Made by a program: the position numbers and the translations under genes. Source: Caldilineaceae bacterium (lineage in GTDB: Bacteria; Chloroflexota; Anaerolineae; Caldilineales; Caldilineaceae). From it: DNA of 38,006 nt. How positions within the stretch are numbered: the first letter of the stretch is position 1; the number at the start of each line of letters is the position of its first letter. The notes under the pieces are model-generated. The model did no database searches and was not told the DNA's origin. It saw nothing but the letters and a program-made list of their open reading frames with translations. Shown here in pieces: positions 31,806 to 38,006 of this stretch. Location of the stretch: contig JAPKMW010000105.1 of assembly GCA_026645575.1 (NCBI GenBank), positions 1-38,006 on the forward strand. Direction: 5' to 3'.

Positions 31806-33629
31806 ATGACGTTGAAGAGTTCGCGAAGAACGCAACCGCTCGGCCTGACGTTGCTCTTGCTGCTGTCCTTGCTGATCGCAGCTTGTGGCGGCGCACCGGC
31901 CGCGCCAACTGGCGGTGGAGAAGCAGCGGCGCCAGCCGCCGATGCCGCACCGGCAGAGGCCGCACCCGAAGGCTTGGCGGAAGTGCCGCGCAACCGCACC
32001 TTCCGCTTGATGTTGGGTGGCCGCGAAGGGCAACACATCGATTACGAATTGTGGAATCCTTATGCCATCGGCGCTAATCACCAAACTGGCCCCAACATTA
32101 TGTACGAACCGCTGGCTTTCTACAGCGCCTTTGCCGACGAAGAGGTCATGTGGCTGGCCGAGAGCTATGAGTACAATGAAGACAGCACCGAATTGACCAT
32201 CGTCACTCGCCAGGGCATTACCTGGAGCGATGGGCAACCCTTTAGCGCCGCCGATGTCGCCTTTACCTTCAACGAACTTGCCAAAATTGGCCCGGCGGTA
32301 CGCTGGGGCTTTGATGTGCAGCAGGTAGTCGAAAGCGCCGAGGCCGTCGATGAGAACACGGTGCTGGTGAAGTTCAAGATTCCCGCACCCCGCTTCTTCA
32401 ATCTGGTCAGCTATAAGTTTGACATTGGCGTCTATATTGTGCCCAAACATATCTTTGAAGGGCAGGATTGGTCGAACTTCAAAGCTTTTGACATTGAAAA
32501 GGGCTGGCCGGTAACAACTGGACCTTTCAAAGTGGTCTTCTCTTCGCCAGAGCAAAAGATCTATGAACGCCGCGACACCTGGTGGGCCGCCGAACAAGGC
32601 TTAGCCCCGATGCCAGAGATGCAGCGCATTGTGCAACTGCCCAACTCGCAAGAGCAACAGGCCGCACAAGCCATGATCACCAACGAGATCGACATGGCCT
32701 TCACCATGGATCCCGCCACCTTCCCGACCATGTTCGAGCAGAATGAGAAGATCATCACCCACTCTGGTCGCGAGGCGCCCTATGGCTATCTCGACTGGTG
32801 GCCGATCTCTATGTATGTCAATACCGAGAAAGCGCCCTTTGACAATGCCGATTTCCGTTGGGCGATCAGTTACTTTATCGACCGTGAGCAGGTGGTCGAT
32901 ATTGGCTGGCAAGGCGCCAACACCGTCTCGAAGTTGCCCATGCCGCCCTACCCGCCCTTGATGCGCTATTTCGATGCCGCTGGGGAACTGTTGGAGCAAT
33001 ACAATACCTCCGAGTTTAACCCGGAAAAAGGTGCTGCGCTACTGGAAAAGCTCGGCTATACCAAGAATGGCGAGGGGCTATGGGTTGATGCGACCGGCGC
33101 ACAACTCAAGTTTGAGGTCTTTGTGCCCGCCTTCCTAAGCAGCATGGGGTTGGTGGTGGTGCAACAGTTGAAAGAACAGGGCATCGAGATTATCCCGGTC
33201 GATTCGCCTGATATTTTTGACCGCTTCACCCAAGGCGACTATCAAGCGGCCTTCTTCGGTCATGGCGGCAGTGTGAACGATCCGTACTTCACCCTGCGTC
33301 TCTACCAAGGCTCCAGCAAGGCGATTCCAGGCAACCATCAGGCCAACCAATCGCGTTGGAGTAACCCGGACTACGATGCGGTTGTCGATCAGATCTATGT
33401 CACGCCAACCGACGACTATGAGACGCTCGAAAAGCTCTTTGTCGATGCAATGGCAATCTGGCTGCCCAACCTGCCGGACATTCCTTTGACCGAACTCTAT
33501 CACCGCATCCCCTACAATGAAACCTACTGGACCAACTGGCCGACGGACGAAAATCCGTATGTCAACGGTGCGTCCTGGCACTTGACCTTTGAGATGGTGC
33601 TGTGGAACTTGAAGGCTGTGGAAAAGTAA
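31806..33629 (+). CDS. ABC importer solute-binding lipoprotein, family 5
   Basis: 607 residues from the ATG at 31806, eight bases after AAAGGAG; the GTG at 31797 lies inside that site. A lipoprotein signal ends LLIAACGG (Cys27). An Ala/Pro-rich tether precedes the family 5 body: NRTFRLMLGGREG, MYEPLAFYS, VTRQGITWSDGQPFSAADVAFTFNEL, the W-rich lobe with YGYLDWWPISMYVNTEKAPFDNADFRWAISYFIDRE, and the late VDSPDIFDRFTQGDYQAAFFGHGG. Family 5 proteins bind di/oligopeptides, but several in this phylum bind oligosaccharides. The divergent sugar-acid genes make a sugar ligand likely (inference). It leads the complete importer operon. Confidence 0.93.
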   Translation: MTLKSSRRTQPLGLTLLLLLSLLIAACGGAPAAPTGGGEAAAPAADAAPAEAAPEGLAEVPRNRTFRLMLGGREGQHIDYELWNPYAIGANHQTGPNIMYEPLAFYSAFADEEVMWLAESYEYNEDSTELTIVTRQGITWSDGQPFSAADVAFTFNELAKIGPAVRWGFDVQQVVESAEAVDENTVLVKFKIPAPRFFNLVSYKFDIGVYIVPKHIFEGQDWSNFKAFDIEKGWPVTTGPFKVVFSSPEQKIYERRDTWWAAEQGLAPMPEMQRIVQLPNSQEQQAAQAMITNEIDMAFTMDPATFPTMFEQNEKIITHSGREAPYGYLDWWPISMYVNTEKAPFDNADFRWAISYFIDREQVVDIGWQGANTVSKLPMPPYPPLMRYFDAAGELLEQYNTSEFNPEKGAALLEKLGYTKNGEGLWVDATGAQLKFEVFVPAFLSSMGLVVVQQLKEQGIEIIPVDSPDIFDRFTQGDYQAAFFGHGGSVNDPYFTLRLYQGSSKAIPGNHQANQSRWSNPDYDAVVDQIYVTPTDDYETLEKLFVDAMAIWLPNLPDIPLTELYHRIPYNETYWTNWPTDENPYVNGASWHLTFEMVLWNLKAVEK

Positions 33630-33634
33630 TACCT

Positions 33635-33750
33635 GACAAGATGACCGGATGACCGGATGACCGGATGACCGGATGACAAGATAAAATAGCAATTCATCTT
33701 GTCATCTTGTCATCTTGTCATTTTGTCACCTTGTCACCTTGTCACCTTGT
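33635..33750. repeat. Word-repeat hairpin, 8-bp unit, 6 plus 7 copies
   Basis: The left arm (33635-33682) is GACAAGAT, four GACCGGAT, then GACAAGAT. The right arm (33695-33750) is three CATCTTGT, one CATTTTGT and three CACCTTGT. Outer and inner words are inverse at most positions, and the 12-base loop is AT-rich. It starts six bases past the SBP stop codon and ends 18 bp before the permease start, inside an operon. Confidence 0.85.
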
Positions 33751-33768
33751 CATGGATCGAGGTGACAC

Positions 33769-34770
33769 TTGCGACTCAACTATCTACTCCGCCGCATCGG
33801 CTTTTTCCTCATCATTATTTGGGTGGCGGCATCGGTCAACTTTCTGTTGCCCAGGCTCACCGGTCAAGACCCGATTCGCGAAAAGTTGATGCGCGAGGCG
33901 TTGCTTGGTGGGAAGACGCAGAGTGGTTTGGAAGAGATTATCAAGACCTACGAATTGAAGTTTGGGCTGGATCGTCCCTTCCATGTGCAATATCTCGCTT
34001 ATATGGGCGATATTTTGCGTGGTGATTTTAATTACTCGATTGCCCACTACCCCAACCGCGTCCTTGATATGATCTTCGATGCCCTGCCCTGGACGGTGGG
34101 CTTGTTGGGGATTACCTTTTTGCTCTCGTTTTCGGTTGGCACCTTGCTGGGTGCGCTGTTTGGCTGGCCGCGCGCACCCCGTAGCCTGCAATGGCTCTTA
34201 GGCCCGTTGCTTTCCCTCAACGCCGTTCCTTACTTTTTATTGGGGTTGTTGTTGCTCTATGCGTTGGCCTTTGCCATCAAAATCTTCCCTTCTGGCGGCG
34301 GTTACGAGCGGGGCACCATTCCCAGCTTGAGCTGGAGTTTTGCACTGAATATCGCCTATCATGCCATTTTGCCGGCGCTCTCGATCATGTTGGCGCAGAT
34401 GGGCGGCTGGGCGTTGGGAATGCGCGCCATGATGGTAACGACGCAGGGCGAAGATTACATGGTCTTTGCCGACGCCAAGGGGTTGAGCGAGCGCACCCTC
34501 TTTTTTCGCTATGCTGTGCGCAACGCCATCCTGCCCCAGGTAACGGGGTTGGCCCTGCTTCTCGGTCAGTTGATTTCGGGCGCAGTGTTGGTTGAATGGG
34601 TCTTTCAATATCCAGGCATTGGTTCGGTTCTCTTTCGCGCCATTCGCGAGAGCGACTATTTTGTCGTGCAAGGCATTGTTTTCTTCTTGATTGCGACCGT
34701 CGGTCTCGCCACCTTGCTGCTTGATGTCATCTACCCGATATTAGATCCGCGTATTTCATATGAAAGATGA
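33769..34770 (+). CDS. ABC importer permease, DppB/OppB type
   Basis: 333 residues with a TTG start at 33769, supported by GAGGTG five bases upstream; the ATG at 33752 is out of frame. Six membrane segments are present. The first starts LLRRIGFFLIIIWVAASVNFLLPRL, the family entry. The permease loop EDYMVFADAKGLSERTLFFRYAVRNAILPQVT is the EAA-type contact with the ATPase. GAVLVEWVFQYPGIGSVLFRAI is the typical last third. It forms the channel with the next permease. The word-repeat hairpin lies just upstream and may affect its expression relative to the binding protein. Confidence 0.93.
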   Translation: MRLNYLLRRIGFFLIIIWVAASVNFLLPRLTGQDPIREKLMREALLGGKTQSGLEEIIKTYELKFGLDRPFHVQYLAYMGDILRGDFNYSIAHYPNRVLDMIFDALPWTVGLLGITFLLSFSVGTLLGALFGWPRAPRSLQWLLGPLLSLNAVPYFLLGLLLLYALAFAIKIFPSGGGYERGTIPSLSWSFALNIAYHAILPALSIMLAQMGGWALGMRAMMVTTQGEDYMVFADAKGLSERTLFFRYAVRNAILPQVTGLALLLGQLISGAVLVEWVFQYPGIGSVLFRAIRESDYFVVQGIVFFLIATVGLATLLLDVIYPILDPRISYER

Positions 34771-34780
34771 TCAGTATAAC

Positions 34781-34841
34781 AAGTGGCAGGTAGCAGGTGG
34801 CAGGGTGCATCCTACCAATTGCCACCTACCACCTACCACTT
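34781..34841. repeat. Word-repeat hairpin, 7-bp unit
   Basis: AAGTGGCAGGTAGCAGGTGGC (34781-34801; a GTGGCAG-like 7-bp word repeated) is inverted at 34821-34841 (CCACCTA words) with 18 of 21 positions paired. It occupies the gap between the two permease genes. Confidence 0.7.
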
Positions 34842-34863
34842 GCAACCTGGAACCAAAAAGCTT

Positions 34864-35781
34864 ATGAGTACAATGGTAGAAAAAACGATACCAGCCCCGC
34901 CCACCGCCGCCGTTGGTGGCTTGTCTGAGCGTATGGGCGATATAGGGCGCTTTTTGCGGCGTAACCCGGCGTTGGTGGCCGGTTTGACGCTCTTAGTCGC
35001 GCTCCTCCTCTTTACAGTGATCGGCTCTTATCTCACCGACCCGGAAGATGCCCAACCACTGGCCGCCCGTCCCTTGCTGCCGCCATCCGCCGACTATCCC
35101 TTTGGCACTGACAAGTTGGGGCGTGATCTCTTTGCCACCATTGTCGCCGGCATTCCACTTACCCTGCGCATTGGTTTGTTGGCCGGCTTAATCGGGTTGG
35201 CGATTGGCACCTTCCTTGGCTTTGTCTCCGCCTATTATGGCGGCTGGATTGATACGATTATCCGGGGCGTAGTTGATATCGGTCTCACGGTGCCAGGGCT
35301 GATGGTGCTGATCATCCTTGCCATTGCCTATAGTGGACGGCTCAACATTAATAGTATGGCGCTCATTGTCGCTGTGTTGGCCTGGCTCTACCCGGCGCGT
35401 GTGATCCGCTCGCAGGTGTTGACCTTGAAACAACGCCCCTTTGTCGAGGTGGCGCGGCTAACAGGTATGAGCGGCATCGAGATCATCTTTCTTGAATTGA
35501 TGCCCAACCTCTTGCCCTATCTGGCTGCTTCGCTGGTGGGCGCTGTCTCGTCGGCCATCCTTGCCTCCATTGGGCTGGAAGCGCTGGGGCTTGGCCCACT
35601 CGATTCGCCAACGCTGGGCATGACCATCTACTGGGCGCTGCTCAACGGCGCAGTCATCAACCGCTGGTGGTGGTGGTGGGCGCCACCGATTCTGATCATT
35701 TCGATTCTCTTTAATGGACTTTACATGTTGGCGATGGGGCTGGATGAAATCGCCAACCCACGAGCGAGGCGCGGTTTATGA
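34864..35781 (+). CDS. ABC importer permease, DppC/OppC type
   Basis: 305 residues from the ATG at 34864; the longer frame from 34783 runs through the word repeat. The N-terminal segment FLRRNPALVAGLTLLVALLLFTVIGSYL and the motif YPFGTDKLGRDLFATIVAGIPLTLRIGLLAGLIGLAIGTFLGFVSAYYGGWID are diagnostic of the second permease of family 5 importers. The EAA-type loop reads RPFVEVARLTGMSGIEIIFLELMPNLLPYL. Its stop overlaps the ATPase start as ATGA, so translation is coupled. No strong ribosome site precedes the ATG. Confidence 0.93.
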   Translation: MSTMVEKTIPAPPTAAVGGLSERMGDIGRFLRRNPALVAGLTLLVALLLFTVIGSYLTDPEDAQPLAARPLLPPSADYPFGTDKLGRDLFATIVAGIPLTLRIGLLAGLIGLAIGTFLGFVSAYYGGWIDTIIRGVVDIGLTVPGLMVLIILAIAYSGRLNINSMALIVAVLAWLYPARVIRSQVLTLKQRPFVEVARLTGMSGIEIIFLELMPNLLPYLAASLVGAVSSAILASIGLEALGLGPLDSPTLGMTIYWALLNGAVINRWWWWWAPPILIISILFNGLYMLAMGLDEIANPRARRGL

Positions 35782-36788
35782 GTGAAGTGGTGTTACAAGT
35801 TCGTAATCTAGAAGTCCGCTATGAAACCCCGCGCGGGCCAGTCAAAGCCGTCAACAATGTCAGCTTCGACCTCAACAAAGGGGAGATTTTGGGGCTGGTT
35901 GGTGAATCCGGCTCCGGCAAAACCACTTTGGGTATGGCGCTCTGCGGTCTGATCCGCTCACCGGGGCGGGTCGCAGGCGGTGAGATTCTCCTTAACGGGC
36001 GCAATCTGGCCGGCTTACCGGAGGAGTCGTACAAAAAGGTGCGTCTGGCCGAGATTGCCCTGATGCCCCAAGGCGCCATGAACTCGCTCAATCCCGTGAT
36101 CCGTATTCGCGAACAGATTTTGGATGGGCTGCGCGATCATGGCGTGGTCATGAGCCGCAAAGAAGCCGACCTGCATGTGGAAAGCCTTTTGGAACGGGTT
36201 GGCCTCCGTGGCGAGGTCGCCAACATGTACGCCCACGAGTTGAGCGGCGGCATGAAACAGCGCGTGGCGATGGCGATTGCCATCAGCATGAAACCTAAGA
36301 TCATCATCGCTGACGAGCCGACCAGTGCGCTGGATGTAGTGGTGCAAAAGCTCATCATCGAAACCCTACAAGATGTACAATCTGACCTGGGCGCTTCGAT
36401 CATTATGATCGGCCACGATATGGGCCTCATGGCGCAGACAGTGGATCGCCTGGGGGTAATGTACGCCGGCCAAATGGCGGAAATCGGCGCGATCAACAAA
36501 ACGCTGGTTGATCCCAAGCATCCCTATACCCGTCTGTTGATCGACAGCTTGCCTTCGGCTACCGAAAAGAAGCCGCTCAAAGGCATTCCCGGCCTGGCTC
36601 CTCAACTGCTCAACCTGCCGAGAGGGTGCGCCTTCCATCCGCGCTGTCCCCATGCCTTTGACCGCTGTACGCTCGAAACCCCAGCGTTGATCGAAGCGGC
36701 GCCCTGGCGCTGGGCTGCTTGTCATTTGTTAGACGACAGCAAGTCGGTGACTGATTATCGACCAAAGCAGACAACCCCTACCCACTAA
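35778..36788 (+). CDS. ABC importer ATPase, DppD/OppD type
   Basis: 336 residues. Walker A is GESGSGKTT, the signature is ELSGGMKQRV, Walker B is IIIADEPTSALD, and the switch His follows in IMIGHDMGL. The C-terminal extension has CAFHPRCPHAFDRC, the family 5 oligopeptide-C motif with three cysteines that may hold an iron-sulfur cluster. It energises import together with the next gene. It overlaps the permease gene by 4 bp. Confidence 0.95.
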   Translation: MSEVVLQVRNLEVRYETPRGPVKAVNNVSFDLNKGEILGLVGESGSGKTTLGMALCGLIRSPGRVAGGEILLNGRNLAGLPEESYKKVRLAEIALMPQGAMNSLNPVIRIREQILDGLRDHGVVMSRKEADLHVESLLERVGLRGEVANMYAHELSGGMKQRVAMAIAISMKPKIIIADEPTSALDVVVQKLIIETLQDVQSDLGASIIMIGHDMGLMAQTVDRLGVMYAGQMAEIGAINKTLVDPKHPYTRLLIDSLPSATEKKPLKGIPGLAPQLLNLPRGCAFHPRCPHAFDRCTLETPALIEAAPWRWAACHLLDDSKSVTDYRPKQTTPTH

Positions 36789-36824
36789 GTCACAGCATGA
36801 ACCAATCCGCTTGAGGAATGTTAC

Positions 36825-37850
36825 ATGACGCCTTTAATCGAATTTCGCAACGTCTCCAAAATTTTTGGCGGCGGTTTATTTGATAAAAAACGCACGATTG
36901 CCCTCGAAAACTTTTCCATGACCATCAACGAAGCGCCGCCGCTAATTACGGCTGTGGTGGGCGAAAGCGGCAGCGGCAAGACGACTTTGGCGCGTCTGCT
37001 GCTTGGGCTGGAAACGCCGAGTACGGGGGAAGTACTGTTCCGCGGTCGCAATGTCCACGCTATGAGCAAAAGCGAGCGCCGCCAGTTCTTGCATGATGTG
37101 CAATTTGTCTTCCAAGACCCGTATGGCGTCTACAACCCTTTCTATAAAGTCGATCATGTGCTGACCAAGCCGATTGCCAAATTCAAGTTGGCGAGTTCGC
37201 GCAAGGAAGCGCGTAAGTTGATCGAGAATGTGTTGGAAACTGTCGGTCTGCGCGCCGAGGAGACGCTGGGGCGCTATCCCCACCAGATGAGCGGCGGGCA
37301 ACGCCAGCGCATCATGGTGGCGCGCGCTCTGCTGCTCAAGCCCAAGCTAATCATTGCCGACGAGCCGGTTTCGATGGTCGATGCGTCGTTGCGCGCCACC
37401 ATTCTGGGCAACCTGCAAGAACTCAACCAGAAGTTCGGCATCTCGATCATCTACATCACCCACGATCTGGCAACCGGCTTCCAGATCAGCCACAACATGA
37501 TCGTCCTCTACCACGGCGCTGTCAGCGAGGCGGGCGATGTCAGTCGGGTCGTGCAGGCGCCGCAACACCCCTACACCCAGTTGCTCATGAACTCGATTCC
37601 GCTGGCCGTGCCGGAACGCATGTGGCATCGCGACAACACGCCACCCCCCACCAAACCGTCCGCCGATTTCCAGGGATGTAAGTTTGCCAATCGCTGTCCC
37701 CATGTCATGGCGCAATGTCAAAGTCAACAGCCGCCGCTCTATCAAACTGAAGCGCGACGGGTGGTCAGTTGTTATCTCTATCAGGAAAATACGCCGACAT
37801 TGGATACGTCTGGGTTGGAGAAGGTCTTTGTGACGCAGCCAACTACATAA
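36825..37850 (+). CDS. ABC importer ATPase, DppF/OppF type
   Basis: 341 residues, starting 36 bp after the previous stop. Walker A is GESGSGKTT, the signature QMSGGQRQRI, Walker B LIIADEPVSMVD, and the switch His is in IIYITHDLAT. The VFQDPYGVYNPF Q-loop is typical. The C-terminal extension FQGCKFANRCPHVMAQC again holds the Cys motif. It completes the importer. A hairpin follows its stop codon at once. Confidence 0.95.
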   Translation: MTPLIEFRNVSKIFGGGLFDKKRTIALENFSMTINEAPPLITAVVGESGSGKTTLARLLLGLETPSTGEVLFRGRNVHAMSKSERRQFLHDVQFVFQDPYGVYNPFYKVDHVLTKPIAKFKLASSRKEARKLIENVLETVGLRAEETLGRYPHQMSGGQRQRIMVARALLLKPKLIIADEPVSMVDASLRATILGNLQELNQKFGISIIYITHDLATGFQISHNMIVLYHGAVSEAGDVSRVVQAPQHPYTQLLMNSIPLAVPERMWHRDNTPPPTKPSADFQGCKFANRCPHVMAQCQSQQPPLYQTEARRVVSCYLYQENTPTLDTSGLEKVFVTQPTT

Positions 37851-37886
37851 CAATCAGCCATCTATGGTATAATAGGTAGCTGATTG
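37851..37886. promoter_or_regulatory. Hairpin with an extended -10 box, after the importer operon
   Basis: CAATCAGC (37851-37858) and GCTGATTG (37879-37886) are exact inverses, and pairing extends with mismatches to 15 bp each. The loop contains TGGTATAAT, an extended -10 (TGnTATAAT). It could end the importer transcript, but it lacks a T run. It could equally start a new one near 37880. Confidence 0.45.
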
Positions 37887-37909
37887 GGAGATCGCGTGGA
37901 GGCGCCCAA

Positions 37910-37930
37910 ATGATTAGTGTAGTAACGTGA
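37910..37930 (+). CDS. Possible six-codon leader peptide
   Basis: GGAGG lies seven bases before an ATG (37910) that opens a six-residue frame, MISVVT, ending in TGA. A strong ribosome site on so short a frame, after an extended -10 and before a hairpin, resembles a leader-peptide arrangement. It could also be the damaged start of a longer gene. The gene it would control lies past the window. Confidence 0.3.
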   Translation: MISVVT

Positions 37931-37939
37931 ATTCGACGT

Positions 37940-37985
37940 TTCGTGGGTATACCCGCCAAAGACCTCCGGGAGGTGGGTACACGAA
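37940..37985. repeat. Imperfect inverted repeat at the right edge
   Basis: TTCGTG and CACGAA bound the element. Inside, TACCCGCC pairs with GGTGGGTA with one G-T pair, while four bases (GGTA) bulge. The loop holds the palindrome CCTCCGGGAGG, so a second fold competes. No T run follows before the window ends. Confidence 0.5.
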
Positions 37986-38006
37986 GCTGCGGCTAACGCG
38001 TATTCT

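Noticed and set aside
33635..33750. Possible CRISPR array
   Set aside because: Units are 8 bp without spacers and change to an inverted word; no cas genes are present.
33752..33770. ATG at 33752 as start of the first permease
   Set aside because: It is out of frame with the permease. The TTG at 33769 has a GAGGTG at proper distance.

Overview
The window reads as chromosomal DNA of a free-living, GC-rich Chloroflexota bacterium, most likely Anaerolineae or Caldilineaceae-like. This is inferred from several traits seen together: a giant secreted DUF11/GEVED protein with a short C-terminal LPLIMK tail, twin-arginine signals on extracellular proteins, pre-peptidase C-like secreted proteins, a DUF4331 protein, a NarL-type two-component pair, and ABC importers beside sugar-acid genes. 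No rRNA, tRNA, CRISPR array, transposase or phage gene was seen.

Layout. 1-5.1 kb is all minus strand: a membrane signalling protein whose frame breaks in the HAMP domain; a DUF948-like protein; a small membrane protein overlapping mnmA; and a divergent nitroreductase-like gene. 5.1-5.9 kb is non-coding and holds two fold-back elements. 5.87-12.9 kb is one giant secreted protein closed by a strong terminator. 13.0-15.4 kb is a lower-GC accessory islet: an SRPBCC protein, an antitoxin preceded by an internally deleted RelE/HigB toxin remnant, a NADAR protein and a SnoaL-like protein. 15.4-23.4 kb carries an unknown gene, a secreted DUF4331 protein, a Tat-exported TIM-barrel hydrolase behind an 11-bp tandem array, two related PPC-like secreted proteins and a metzincin-like protease with a structured leader. 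23.5-28.0 kb (minus) is a solute-binding lipoprotein, a sensor kinase and a response regulator in line, with no permeases. 28.3-31.4 kb (minus) encodes an enolase-superfamily dehydratase-like enzyme, an MDR dehydrogenase and an AP-endonuclease-2-type isomerase. Divergent from these, 31.8-37.9 kb (plus) is a complete dipeptide/oligosaccharide-type ABC importer (SBP, two permeases, two ATPases). The divergent block looks like one uptake-and-catabolism locus for a sugar derivative. The right edge has a promoter-like hairpin, a six-codon leader ORF and a second hairpin.

The strongest unexplained structure lies between genes. Many intergenic gaps hold a large inverted repeat. In at least five of them the arms are built from short tandem words of 7-8 bp, and most of these use a different word. 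Other candidates of interest are the in-frame deleted toxin, a compact three-way-junction leader RNA followed by an attenuator-like stem, the 11-bp (one helical turn) repeat array before a near-leaderless promoter, and a TTACAA array with 17-bp spacing before mnmA.

All calls come from reading the sequence. No homology search, folding program or alignment was run.
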